Positions 10,521 to 21,859 of a DNA stretch of 64,000 nucleotides are shown one piece after another (position 1 is the stretch's first letter; each line of letters opens with the position of its first letter). Under the pieces are notes generated by a model. It was not told the DNA's origin and searched no databases. It saw only the letters and a list, made by a program, of their open reading frames with translations. The stretch is from Elgaria multicarinata webbii (lineage: Eukaryota > Chordata > Lepidosauria > Squamata > Anguidae): the NCBI RefSeq assembly GCF_023053635.1, contig NC_086178.1, positions 27,474,726 to 27,538,725 on the forward strand, read 5' to 3'. The position numbers and the translations under genes are program-made.

Positions 10521-10869
10521 AAATTGACCAGTGAAGAAAAGGACTTCTATAAAGAACACATGGTTGATAAGGGGTAATGTTAGGAGGTTGGGGTGGGGTG
10601 GAATGGGATGGGAAAGGTGTGTGTGTGGATGACGAAAGTATCTGTTCTTACTTTAAGAAATGAAATTGAAAATTACCGCATTGTACATAAGCTGTTCTAC
10701 TTAGAAGAAAGGCATGCAAAAGCTTTATAAGCAAGCATTGCATTCTACATTAGAGTTAAAAAAAATATGCCATGAGGCAGGGGGAAGAATACATTAAAAA
10801 GAGAACATGCATTCATCAGCAGACATAAAAACATCAGCATTTTCTTCTAAAGAAAGAAGTTAATGAGAA

Positions 10870-11380
10870 CACAGCTCCCCTCTCCTCGCTGGCGGGAAAG
10901 GTGAAGAGTAAAGATGGATGCTTTTCGTGCCGGATTTGTGGGTTGCCTATAGACTATACGCACAATAGCCGCCGCTCTGTAAAGAGCAGATTAACCGAAC
11001 ATGCACATATGTGCATCCCTATTAAGAGCTAAAAAAAATTACAAATGGGAAAGGCAAAAGGGAAAGAAATGAGGAAAATGGAACCCACCCACCTTCCCTC
11101 TCCTCGCTCTTGGGAAAGGTGAAGAGTAAAGATGGATGTTTTTTGCGCCGGATTCGTGGGTTGGCTATAGACTTTAAAGCACAATAGCTGCCGCTCTGAA
11201 AAAAGCAGATTAACCCTAACCGAACAGGCACATATGCGCATCCCTATTAACTACTAAAAAAAAATTAAAAATGGGAAAGGCAACAGAGGAAAGCAATGAG
11301 GGAAATGGAACCGACCTCACCTGTCCTCACACGCGGGAAAGGTGATGATTAAAGATGGATGCTGCTGTTCGCACCGGAAA
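10870..11380 (-). repeat. Harbinger internal tandem array, right arm (inverted)
   Basis: About two and a half copies of the unit seen at 7980-8545, on the opposite strand: TCCTCGCTGGCGGGAAAGGT, GATTTGTGGGTTGCCTATAG, AGAGCAGATTAACC and TTTTTAATTTTTCCCATTT-type blocks in reverse. It lies upstream of the Myb-like gene, about 240 bp inside the presumed right end. Confidence 0.88.
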
Positions 11381-11622
11381 TGGTATCGGAAGTCGAAAGG
11401 CAACAAAATAAGTCTGGGCGGAGCGGGGCAGGGAGGAAAGTGTGAATAATTGTTACACACATTGGAAGAAGGGACACCTTAAATTGACTTAAGACGGACT
11501 AAATAACAGCTCCCAAAAGCCGGGAAAATGCGCTTTGAAAGTAAACCTGTGTGTCTCGATGAGCTTCGGGGCGCACTCCAGACGCACACAAGCGCCTTTG
11601 CAATGACGTGTAGATCTGGCCC

Positions 11623-12592
11623 TAATTAACGTCCATGCCCAGAATGGAGAAAGGGCACTGTGGGAAGACTACAAAGCAATGGAAGAGACGTAGGAGGGAG
11701 AGGGAAACAATAACTTGGGGTTGTCTTCACAGGGGTGTTTCTGAGGCTTGGCTGCATTGCCAAGACTTTTCTAATGTGCAGCTTTGGGAAAAAGCCCTGT
11801 GTAGCCACTGCAGGGCAAAGAAGACGTCTAGAGAGCCCCCATATTTGACCCTGACTGGGCTGTTTCTCTCCCCCCCCCCGCCCCCCGCCAGAGGTTCCCC
11901 CTCCCAAAAGATGTTGTGTGCTTTTGCAAGCCTTGGGATTCCCCCAAGCCTGCAGGTACTTTCCTCTTTTGCATGGATGGTGCTATTTTAGCTTTCATAA
12001 GAATCCTCATTCAAAGAATAAAGTTCACTGTTAGTAAGATACAGATTTTCAGGGGAGGCACTCTTATGTAGGCATAGCTTTTCAGAAGAGAGCCATCTGC
12101 TGGTTCATTGAACCCATTGCAGTTAGAAACACAAAAAAGCAATTGGTTTGTATGTAAAAATATATTTTAGTGATTAGTAAAGCTAGAACCTTGCAAAACA
12201 AACACTAATAAATTCTCTCTATTAATCCAGACAAGTGGAATGGTGATGGTTCTTTCCAAATGAACAGGCAAGCTCACTGATTATGTAGAAAAACAATGGT
12301 TTACTCAAACTGATTTTTTTGTAGAATCAGTCTGAACAGTTTGAATTTTCTTATCTATACTGAGTAACATAGATACATGAGTATACCACTTAAATCTTTA
12401 ATGCTAAATGTGTAAAAATATTTTATTATCTTCTTTTGTAAACTATCCTTGAAGGTTTGCTGAAGGGCAGTATATAACCTTTTAACTAAATAAAGAATAT
12501 TAATGTTGTAGACTATAATTTTGGTTTTGGTGACCTGTGTCTGTAATCTGCTATTTCTTTAGGATACTGATCTGTCTTCAATGAACTTACAT
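11623..12592. other. Non-coding, nothing recognised
   Basis: Contains a C-run at 11871-11887 and open frames on both strands over 11626-11991, whose predicted peptides are low-complexity or resemble no family. I do not support a gene here. Confidence 0.5.
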
Positions 12593-13330
12593 TTTTAAAA
12601 TTTATTTATTACATTTCTATACTGCTCAATAGCTGAAATTCTCTGGGTGTTTCACAAAAATTAAAAACATACGGTACAGCATAAAATATGGTTAAAACTA
12701 TAATATAAAAGTTTTGTTGTTGTTTATTCGCTCAGTCGTTTCCGACTCTTCGTGACTTCATGGACCAGCCCACGCCAGAGCTTTCTGTCAGCTGTCGCCA
12801 CCCCCAGCTTCCCCAAGGTCAAGTCTGTCACCTCCAGAATATCATCCATCCATCTTGCCCTTGGTCGCCCCCTCTTCCTTTTGCCTTCCACTTTTCCTAG
12901 CATCAGCCTCTTCTCCAGGGTATCCTGTCTTCTCATTATGTGGCCAAAGTACTTCAGTTTTGCCTTTAATACCATTCCCTCAATATAAAAGTACAACTGG
13001 AATAAAACCAAGCAGCAATGGAGAGATTTAAAAAACAGATTTAAAACAGCAGAGCTAAAAGACAAGGATGTTAAAATGTTAAAATACTAGGAAACGAAAA
13101 AGGTCTTCACTCGGCACTGAAAGGAGTATAATACAGGTGCCAGGTGAACCTGTCTAGCAAGCTCATTCCACAGCCAGAGTGACACAGCAGAAAAGGCCTC
13201 TTCCTGGTAGACACCCTCCTCACTTCCTTTGGCAGGGATTCCTGGAGGACCCTGAATTTGATTTTAGGGTCCAGGCAGGTACCTATGGGAGGAGGCGATC
13301 CTTCAGATAACCTGGCCCCAAGTCATATTA
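12593..13330 (-). mobile_element. L2-type LINE 3' end, split by BovB
   Basis: In reverse it starts with the tail TTTATTTATTACATTTCTAT then ACTGCTCAATAGCTGAA, and continues after the BovB insert with GGTCTTCACTCGGCACTGAAAG, CATTCCACAGCCAGAGTGAC and GATCCTTCAGATAACCTGG. These blocks align in order with the L2 copy at 24008-25545, which reads GCGCCGAAAGGAGTACAAGG and GGGAATTCCACAGG in the same places. Confidence 0.8.
12713..12981 (-). mobile_element. BovB (RTE) LINE 3' fragment inside L2
   Basis: On the - strand it codes for LKYFGHIMRRQDTLEKRLML, GKVEGKRKRGRPRARWMDDI and LWRGLVHEVTKSRKRLSE, the well-known C-terminal end of the BovB/RTE polyprotein. AATATAAAAGT flanks it at 12702-12712 and 12982-12992, an 11-bp target duplication, so the insertion is well defined and is younger than the L2 it interrupts. 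It is a 5'-truncated copy of about 270 bp. BovB is known for horizontal spread between squamates and ruminants. Confidence 0.88.
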
Positions 13331-13734
13331 TCTTACATGCTAGGTAAGAGAAGTCACCTAAGTGGTGGGGAGGAGCATGAATAGGACTCTGCTACAAGAT
13401 GGAATAACTGCAGAAAATCACTAACACTTAGAACAAATATTTAAACTAAACATTTGTTCTGGGTGTGACACTGATAATTCAAAAGCCAAACACTGGGACT
13501 CTTACTGTAGAATGCAGTGATCAGAAATTCAGCTTGGTGAAGGATCTTTGCAAACAATACCTCTTTATATATATTTTTTCATTTATCAAAACATTTAGGC
13601 TATTTTTTCATACATCACCAGTTCTTCCCAACATAGGGCACAGTCCTATACTTGTTTAGACAGAAAAAAGTCCTACAATTCCCAGCAATGGCCAGCCAGC
13701 AATTAGTTCTATTTATTCAAAGAATCATTCACAA
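13331..13734. other. Non-coding, nothing recognised
   Basis: AT-rich intergenic sequence between the L2/BovB nest and a SINE. Confidence 0.45.
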
Positions 13735-13955
13735 ATGAAAGTTAAACCTTTCAGAGGTGTGAGATGGTGCCTAAAGGGGGCTGGAGTTGAAGTCTCAGGT
13801 TCAGTCCCCACCATCTTGAGTTTTAAAAGGGTTAGGTGATGGGAAAGACCATGATACTCAGACCCTGGATGGCCACTGCCAACCAGAACATACAATATTC
13901 TGCAATCAGTATAGGGCACTCAGTACAAGGCAGTTTCATATAATCATATGAGTGT
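13735..13955 (+). mobile_element. tRNA-derived SINE, old copy
   Basis: GTCTCAGGTTCAGTCCCC resembles a Pol III B box, and downstream CCACTGCCAACCAGAACATA, AATCAGTATAGGGCACTCAG and TACAAGGCAGTTTCATATAA parallel, in the other orientation, the SINE at 14712-14896. It is considerably diverged. Confidence 0.6.
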
Positions 13956-14711
13956 TGATGATGCCTGGATCGACACACCCAGGAGAATAAGGCTCAAAGG
14001 GGCAGAGGCAGGTGACATGTTCCAAGACAGGCAGATAATCAGATTCTGGAAGGGAGGTAAGACATTTCAGTTTGCATGACTGTTCTCAGTGCCGTTGTGC
14101 TCAGAACAAAGCCCAAGGGAGTAGTTATATAAAGTCTTTATTGGCTCCTCAGGTCACTCAATTCATCTGGGTTAACCAGCTGCAGCCTCTCATCCTGCCT
14201 CTATTGGGACATTTATGGTGCAGCAAGACTCAGGCCAGCCATTACACAGGAAATTCCCTCATACAGAATGTTCAGTAAGCTGATGTACCCCAGTACTAGA
14301 AATCTAGGGCTGACAAAATGTATTTCTTGGCATGTATACTTGGACAGTATGTATTATTTTGGAACACACAAAAGTGCAAATTATCTTTGGATGCCTTTTC
14401 GTTAAGTCAATAAAGAGCAGTTTGCAGAAAACCAAGCTGTGCTTGCTTAGTCTTCTGGCCTCTTGGAATCATGTTGATGGCTGCTGCCTCCTAGTGGCAA
14501 AATTCTCCCAGTGTAATACACCTGAAAAACATGTAGTGTGGAGTATTCCTGTTCACACAGTTCCAGCCTGGGAGTTGTGCCCTCCAGGATACTGTATTCC
14601 ATAATTTCATCATCCCTCATTTTATCCCAACAATTACTCAGCATTCCATGGCCACTGAACATGCTCAGTCCTCATTAGTCTGCTTTGGTTTGGGCACCCC
14701 GATCCCCCACC
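13956..14711. other. Non-coding, nothing recognised
   Basis: Intergenic sequence. Short open frames at 14072-14604 show no recognisable domain. Confidence 0.45.
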
Positions 14712-14896
14712 CATAAGAACACAAGGAGCTGAATTATACTGAGACCACTGGTCCATGTAGGTAAGTATTGTTGACACTGACTGGCAGCAGCCCTCCAGGA
14801 TTTCAGGCAGGCTTTTCTAGTCCTGCCTGGAGATGCCAGATATTGAACCTGGGACCTTCCATGTGCTCTACCACAGAGGTATGGTCCCTCAGGGTC
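14712..14896 (-). mobile_element. tRNA-derived SINE
   Basis: Read on the - strand, a tRNA-like head (GAGGGACCATACCTCTGTGG, GTAGAGCACATGGAAGGTCC, CAGGTTCAATATC as B box) is followed by the unique part CTGCCAGTCAGTGTCAACAA and GGACCAGTGGTCTCAGTATA, ending CTCCTTGTGTTCTTATG. This is the layout of the common squamate tRNA SINE. Confidence 0.75.
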
Positions 14897-15117
14897 CCCC
14901 CCCCTAAGGTGGGGTGTTTTTTTGTACTTCTGTAAATTTTAAGGTCCCTCAAGCCTAATGATACCTCCCTCTTGTGTGGAGATAGTGTGGTTTTGGCAAA
15001 ATAAAGATCCATGCTCAGAAAATAGTTTAAGTATATGTGATATGCAATCTGACTGCCTCTCTATCAGGTGAACCATCCCATATGTTTAGCATCCCAGGGC
15101 TTCCTCTGGATGCCTCT

Positions 15118-15420
15118 TCTAAGAGAGGCTCAGAGGGTGGCAACAAGAGGGAGGAATGATCTCCCGATGAGGCCCACCAGGCCCAACACGGTTACCTTTA
15201 AGCACTAGGTTAAAACTGCCCTCTTCTCTCAGGCATTTGACAGCATATGACTTTTTAATTAGTCTTTGTATTGTCTTTGGCTGATTGTTTTTAAAAAAAT
15301 TATATAGTTTGTACGTAAATGTTTTGTACTTTGAAAAACCATTGAAACACATTATACGTTTTTGTATACCGCCCAGACAGCTTCAGCTATGGAGTGGTAT
15401 AGAAATATAATAAATGAAAT
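15118..15420 (+). mobile_element. L2-type LINE 3' end
   Basis: GGCAACAAGAGGGAGG, CTCTTCTCTCAGGCATTTGA and CAGCATATGACTTTTTAATT, then ATACCGCCCAGACAGCTTCA, GCTATGGAGTGGTATAGAAA and TATAATAAATGAAAT. The order matches the end of the long L2 copy at 35600-35930. Confidence 0.82.
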
Positions 15421-15424
15421 GAGT

Positions 15425-15560
15425 TAGGCCATAATGTTGGGCTAAGTTCAAATCCCTACCCACCCATGAGGCTTGTTATCCTTGTGACAGTCACCATTTC
15501 TCAGCCTAGCCTACCTCACAGGGAATAATCTCATATATATTGCTCTGCAAAGCAGGATAA
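15425..15560 (+). mobile_element. SINE-like repeat with B-box-like motif
   Basis: AAGTTCAAATCCCTACCCAC, TGACAGTCACCATTTCTCAG and CCTAGCCTACCTCACAGGG match, from memory, a tRNA-derived repeat frequent in squamates (GGTTCAAATCC with CTCAGCCTAACCTACCTCA). Fragmentary. Confidence 0.5.
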
Positions 15561-16225
15561 ACTTAAAAAGAAATAATGCACATTTTCGCTGTTGCATGCA
15601 CAACTCCCCAATGCTTAATTCTTAAAATGGGAGTTGCTGAAGTCTAGACCTTATGCTGAACTCATGCCCCCTACCCTACAAGACCTTATAACTAGAGCAC
15701 ATGATGCAACTGCCATGGAGATGCATCCCAAAACAGGCTAAGACATTTGAAACTATATGGATCATCACTATTATCGTCATTACATTTGATGCTACATGGA
15801 TCATCACTGGAAGTTTCCACCACCATCCTGACAACAGCTGCCAGAAACATGAAGCAGGGGCATGAAGTCATGCGACGTGATGTGAGTGATCCATGTGGTA
15901 AGTAGTTCCAAATGTTACAGCCAAAGCAAGGATCACTCATCAAAGGCAGACTGCTTTAGTGGCATACCCAGCCCCTGATAAGTAGGATACAAACAGAAGC
16001 CATTAATCCCAGATCTATGTAGCGTGTGGCCATGCAACTGAAATGGGTCAGCAGCTGCACTTTGCTTTTCTTCCATCTTTGATCAGTGAGAAGACCTGCA
16101 GTATTGCAGGAAAGAGATTAAGGAGCATGTAGCCAGCAACTGACCAAAATGGTCAACAATGAGATGAGATTAAAAGCGACGGGAACAGGGATGGATAAGG
16201 GCCACAAAGCAATGCTAAATGTCCA
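15561..16225. other. Non-coding, nothing recognised
   Basis: Contains a small direct repeat: GATG.TACATGGATCATCACT near 15758-15770 and 15788-15808. Confidence 0.45.
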
Positions 16226-17530
16226 AGATTTTATTTCTATTTATTACAACGTACAAGATTTCATAAAACATAATAACCATAAAACAAAACCATCCAGTTA
16301 AAATTATTTATTTATTTAAATCATTTCTTGGCTGTATTTCAGGGCAGAAGCCCTCACAAGGCCAGAGACCAGTGCACAGATGGAGGAAAGCCGTGCAGTG
16401 GAAGAGGATGCAGGTCCCTCAGAGGAACCACGGGTCATTCAGGCTCTTCCTCTTCTTGTCTCTCCTGAGGCAGTGTCAGAGATGGAGGCAGTTCAGCCAC
16501 CCAGCCCCCACGAAACAAGGTGTAGGAAAAGGGCAGAACAGACTCAAGCAGTCAGACAAAGTATGCGCTTACAGAACCGGAAAGGGGGAAAATAAGGGGC
16601 TAGGTCAAAGGGTGGAGGAATGAGGCACACTGGGATTTGGGTGGAATCATATTGGCAGGGCTTAAAAAGGAAGAAGCTGAACACTTGCTTGGCCTAGTAA
16701 ACACCTTTTGCTCCCCTGGTAGCCAGTGTGTTTCCTTGCCTTGCCTCCTGACCGTGACCTTGGATTCTGAACCTGGACCGGCTTGATATACTGTGTTTGG
16801 ATGCTGGACCCTTGCATTCTGGACAACTGACTTGGCTTTTTGATGTGGACTGGACTCCCGCTTTGCTCTTGGCTCCGTGACACTGGCTCCCCGTTTGGCC
16901 TCTAGACCCAGATTGGTAGGACTGCACTCCAGTACCTGTTGCCTTGGTTGTTGGACGGGGCTTCTGGTTTACACTTAAAGACTGTGTTTCTCTCCGCTTA
17001 CCTTGCAACAGTAGCCGTTTTCTCCTGCATTCTTGGCCAGAGTTTTATGGCCAAGTAATTGGTCAAAGCAATAAAACACTTAACACCTTGGCTTTCGGCT
17101 GGTTTATAAAAGTGGCTTACAACAATAAAATACATAATATCAGTTGAAACATTAAAAGCACACTACACGGGGTCAAAGTTCAGCAACAGCAGTCAAAACA
17201 TCAATTAATAAAAGCAGCAGCAATTAATACAAAGCAGGCTGAAATAAAACTGTTTTAAATTGCTTCTTAAAAGTTTTCAAATGTGGGCCACTCATATTTC
17301 CATGATGGAGTGACAAAGTTCCCCAAGTGTAAGGCCACCACAGAAAAGACCCTGTCCCTGGAACACATCATCCTAATATCTCTTATAGACCGGCCAGACA
17401 GCAGGGCTCTAGCGGCTGATCATAAAAGCGTTCCAGGCTTGTATGAGTGCAGGCAGTCCTTCAGATAATCCAGACCCAAACCATTAAAGACTTTTAAGGC
17501 CAAAACCAGCCTTTTAAATCAGGGTCCAAT
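16226..17530 (-). mobile_element. L2/CR1-like LINE 3' region, interrupted
   Basis: The left part (16226-16335) is an antisense A-rich LINE tail region (TTATTTATTTAAAT). The right part (17095-17530) continues with AAGTGGCTTACAACAATAAA, AAAGACCCTGTCCCTGG, CAGTCCTTCAGATAATCCAG and AAGACTTTTAAGGCCAAAAC, typical of the antisense 3' end of these LINEs. The stretch between looks like a separate insertion (next entry). Confidence 0.6.
16340..17090 (+). mobile_element. Possible LTR-retroelement fossil
   Basis: Repetitive-looking, GC-richer sequence lying between two parts of a LINE. A short open stretch is followed by sequence with a promoter-like TTAAAAAGG and, near the right edge, an AATAAA at about 17071. 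I suspect an old LTR-element remnant, perhaps Gypsy-like, from the style of the sequence only. No protease, RT or integrase is visible and no second LTR was found. It is broken and old. Confidence 0.3.
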
Positions 17531-19677
17531 TTATTTGTATTTTATGCCTTCTGTAGGATGGTGGAAATGTTGCTGTTCTATCAGGTTTTTGCTTGAGATT
17601 CTGCTTTTGGTTAATGAGCATCTTATGCTGTTTGACTTTCTTTGCTGCTATTTGTATTGTTTTAGAGATTTTTATTTTTATTGTGATAATTTTACTATGA
17701 CAGCTGCTCTGGAAGCTCCTTCATTCCTGGGATAGTACAGCAGGATACATTTTTTAAAATGTAAATAAAGCAAGTTGACCTGGGGATTTCAATTGAGAGT
17801 ATTGGAAATAAACAAATAATGGAATCTAGTTGTGGCTTCTCAGTGCCATTTAAAAGGCTCTCTCCCTGTTATACGTATCTCTTGTATAAGCACGCTTCTC
17901 TCAAGAAAAATATTCACAGAATCCGTTGAAGGATTATGTGAGACAGAACAAGATGTGGGTAAGAGAATATAAAGGAGGGAAGCAGAGGGAGTGGGTGGAA
18001 CCAGGCTCAAAAACAGTTCCCCATGAAACTACCCCATGCAGCGATCAAACTCTTTCCACAGAGTTTGCAGTGTAAAGATACAAAGGAGACAGCAATGAAT
18101 GCTGGAAGCAATAGGCAGGAATGGAGAACCAGCAAATCATTAAGGAGCTCTGGAAAACATTTCACTTCTATCCACCACTAAGCAGAGTACTGGTGTAACA
18201 TTGGAGGAGTTCCAGAAAAACATGAACAGTCATCACTGAAATGGAACTGGTTTTTTCTTTACAAGATAAAAGAACTCCCATAAATCCTCAATGGTACTCC
18301 TAACTTTGAAAGAGACTTCCTTAACAAGGACAAACTTGAAAGGAACAAAGTATTTATGCAAACCATTATTTTCCTGAAGTTTTGGCTATTCTTGTTACTA
18401 TTTCTGAAATTACATGTGCACAGTGATCACTATACCTCCTCCTACCAGTTCTTTTGTCTCAGCTTGCACTGGCAGCAAAATTATAATCTTATCTGTGCTA
18501 CAGCAGACGGTGATTAAAGAAATAGCTTACTATTGTTTGTCATATTCAAAACCAGCTGCACACCCTATAAAGAAAGCAGAAATATATGTGTCCACATTTA
18601 CAGAACCTTTTACGTAATAGCTATTTTTTTGGTGTGTTTTTTACCAAGTACAGCCCACATCTGCAATTTGGGGTCTGCCTTTAATACCAAGTTTGTAAGT
18701 GTCAAAAGAAAAAAGAAAAAGGCAATACAACCAAGCATAAGAACGTCCCAAATGTAGATCCAGTATATGTTACTGAGGTTGTCATGCTACCCTCACACCT
18801 GGAGGGACCCCTACTGGAAGGTGATTTGGGGTTCCCTAAGATGAACATCCTAGAAGAGCAGACTGTTTCAAGAAATTCTGGGCGGGTGACATCAATAGAC
18901 TTGTATACTCAGAATTTGAAGAGCCCCCACTTCCCTCTGCTTCTGATTCAGAGATCAGTTTGTATCTGAGATTGCAGGCTCAGCTTGCTGCCAGGTGAAG
19001 AAGTTCACATCTAAGAATCAAAATTCCTGGTGAGTAAAAGGGAACTCAAAAGTAAGAGTCTCCTCCTGAGTAAGAACTTTCCAAGATATGTCTGATAATC
19101 CACAGCTGAGCACTTAGTGGGACTCTAAGAGCTCAAGCTTTAAAAGACCTCTGTTCTGGCCAGAAGGTTGTGGGAATTATTGTTCTCCAGCCACCAGATT
19201 TGTCTAGCAGTCTCTTGCTACCTGGTTCCCTTTTGAACCTTGTGTGCTCTGACCCTTGGATCTTCTTCAGATCATGCTTTGAGAAAACACCCAAGACTGA
19301 ACTGACCCCTTTGCTGGCTCCTAACTCCACAGCTTCAGTTCACTGTACCACTGTGCAGGCTGAAACATTAACCAGCACCAAAGACATTTTTAGCACCCCA
19401 TGAAGCAGAACAGAGCCTAGTTGATAGAATTTGGGCCAGCAGTTCCAGTCTGAACTGTGGAGTGTGTGTGTGTTAACCTGAAAGATGTCTGGCTGGGCTT
19501 TAGCGTGGGTATCACCAGCCAGTTCTGGCCAAAGGAAAGCCCACCCAAAGAAACCTCTCACATTTGCTCTGACCTACAGGTCAGGTGACACTCTGTCTTC
19601 TATAAAAGGTTCTTGAGCAAGCTTGTGCACTGGTCTGAGCAATTAAAAAACCTGCTGCTGCTGAGTTCAGGGCCAGA
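17531..19677. other. Non-coding, nothing recognised
   Basis: AT-rich intergenic sequence. No ORF above background and no RNA gene seen. Confidence 0.45.
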
Positions 19678-20082
19678 TTTATAGGCAAGCAACCCTGGCT
19701 GCTGCCTTTGGCACTGGGCTTGAAGGACACCTGGTCTATCTATTCAACTGTCCTCTCAACAGCCGAACCAAATGGTACAGTTCATCTTTACTTTTAAAGT
19801 TGACAGCACTAGCTTGCATGACAAGCATTGTGCTAGCATTCGTTTCTTATTTGTAGGGAAATCAATGACATCAACAGAGTGAATATGAATTATTGTGATG
19901 AGATCCATGAGTGGGCATCCATAGTCTTACATGACAGGAATAAATCATGCTTGCCAATTGTGCCTCAAAGTCATGAAATGGACTACAAATGCAACACAAA
20001 ATTAAGGTGTTCAAAAGTTGAATAAACGGAGCAAGGGATGCCAAAGACATTTGGGGTGCCATTTGGTCTAAGGCTGACCCTG
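19678..20082. mobile_element. hAT-like non-autonomous element (candidate)
   Basis: Left end CAGGGCCAGATTTATAGGC and right end GTCTAAGGCTGACCCTG pair as imperfect inverted termini (CAGGGCCAGATT against CAGGGTCAGCCT), the CAGGG..CCCTG form common in hAT elements. I could not find a clear 8-bp target duplication, so the ends are provisional. No coding. Confidence 0.4.
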
Positions 20083-21561
20083 GCCAACCCTTTGCCTTTC
20101 TCTCCCTGCCTCAATTCACAAGAACCAAGCCTGAAACCTGCCTGCATATACATGCTTTTAATTCTTTGCCAGGCACATTTTCATTAACAAGCTAGTAACT
20201 AAATCTATAAAAAAACTGAAAAGCTAAACTGATTTATTAGGAAGTCCAGAAAAAAAGGTCCATAACTTACTTATGTATTTCCTAGATGCACTGAATTAGT
20301 ACCAATTATGTTTTTAAAAATCTTTATAGGTAAAGTTCTGCATTCCAAAGGTAATTATCAAGATATCCATTTTCTTTCTGAGATTTAGCTGCCTGCAAGG
20401 AAGCACATGTTCTAGTCTCCAGTATGGATGTAGCAGGAGTCCAGGAAGGGAGTGGTGTCCGGTGGACTCCACCCACGCTCGGCCTCCAGTCCATCTCAGC
20501 GTGCACTGAGTGGGGTAAACGTGGCAGTCCCTGCTGATCTGCCATTTTGCAAAAAAATGGCAGCTTGTGTTTGTTTTTTTATAAATGTAATGTTGCATAA
20601 ATGGTGGCTGTAAAATGAATCAGTACAGGGCAAAGATTTTGGTGAATTAAGATTAAGCCAGTAATTTATGAATCCTTATTCCATAGCACACCAAAGGCTT
20701 GACATAATTAGAGAACTCAAATAAACTAGACAGCCCTCTTGCATCACCTGATCCACAACCAACTTTTATATTTTACTTCCCTGTGAACAACTGGGCTTTA
20801 ACTTGAGAAACACTAGGTCAATGATCTGCATATCATTAACATTTCTGTCACACAGTAAATTATGACCACTAACCCCCTTCCTAATTTAATGTTAAATGCT
20901 GCTTAGGGATGTAAAAAATACAAAAAAAGTTGGTCTTCGTTTCCTGATACAATGGTTTTAAGCTGGTCTTCAACTCTATGAGCAACCAAAACACACATAT
21001 CTTTACTCAGAAGAAAATGTTCCATAGAACTTATTTCTAAATAAATGTACACATGACTACCTAAATTTGTACAACCTGTGTTTGCACTTGTTTTTTTAAA
21101 CAGCATCCCATGACTTTTTTCCCTACATATAACAATGTAACTATGGCTTCTGCACCAAAGCCCTTAACTCTTTTTTCCTTTAGCTTTGCATTGATAATTT
21201 CAGGTGAATAAACAATCAGGAACAGATTTTAACAGATTTTACTGACCATCATAAGTTAATAAGTCTACAATGATAACAGGTTCTCAATAAATTAATATAC
21301 TAATTATAAATATGGATATATAAAGGTGTTCTTATCAGATCTTAGCTTAAAACTGTATAAATTAAAACCTGCACAACGAGGCATGTATTTTAGTTGATGT
21401 TCACATTGGGATTCCTGGAGGCACCATAATTTAGAGTGCTTTGTAACAAAATGAGGCTTTGTTGGATGGATTTGTAGTCGGGGTGGAAAGCTATTCAAAT
21501 CCCAATTCCTGATTTAAGATGGTCTTAGCCCTCTGAACCAAATAGTGAACTAGAAATTCAA
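20083..21561. other. Non-coding, nothing recognised
   Basis: AT-rich intergenic sequence without a credible feature. Confidence 0.45.
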
Positions 21562-21625
21562 ATATTTTATTTTATTATTTTATTTATTACATTTTTATAT
21601 CGCCCAATAGCTGAAGCTACAAGTC
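21562..21625 (-). mobile_element. L2-type 3' tail, short antisense copy
   Basis: TTTATTTATTACATTTTTAT then ATCGCCCAATAGCTGAAGCT, the shared L2 3' end in reverse. Confidence 0.75.
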
Positions 21626-21775
21626 AGTTACAGCTTCATCTTGTGGCAGCACTTCCCAGAATGAAGTCTGTTACACTGAAAGTGCTCTAACCATGCTTTT
21701 GTTATAGATCCATAGACAAAAACTGCATTACTTCTGCATGATGTTTTAGCAGTATTGTAAAGTCATAAAATGGTC

Positions 21776-21854
21776 AGAAATATGCACAGGGTGAATGACT
21801 CATTCATGGATCACGATGACCCATAAATGAGTCACACACCCTGTGCATATTTCT
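21776..21854. repeat. 79-bp near-perfect hairpin
   Basis: AGAAATATGCACAGGGTG opens the element and CACCCTGTGCATATTTCT closes it. The two arms (21776-21815, 21816-21854) pair over almost their whole length with only a few mismatches and no real loop. It may be a tiny snapback MITE or a recent inverted duplication. Confidence 0.85.
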
Positions 21855-21859
21855 ATTAT

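Larger units (their letters stand above)
1646..11622 (+). mobile_element. PIF/Harbinger DNA transposon, interrupted by an L1
   Basis: The element carries the two genes typical of vertebrate Harbingers, placed tail to tail: a DDE transposase on the + strand (pieces from 1646 to 8785) and a Myb/SANT-like protein on the - strand (9909-9270). The likely right end is CTGGCCC at 11616-11622, followed by TAA, which fits the 3-bp target preference of this superfamily. I did not find a matching inverted terminus on the left, so that end is set at the transposase start and may be lost or further left. Without the 5.7-kb L1 the element would be about 4.3 kb. It is no longer autonomous because the transposase lacks its C-terminal half. 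Later insertions lie at about 10090-10193 and 10353-10520. Confidence 0.75.

Noticed and set aside
11626-11991. Overlapping + and - strand frames of about 93-118 codons
   Set aside because: Peptides are Pro-rich over a C-run and have no recognisable domain or splice context.
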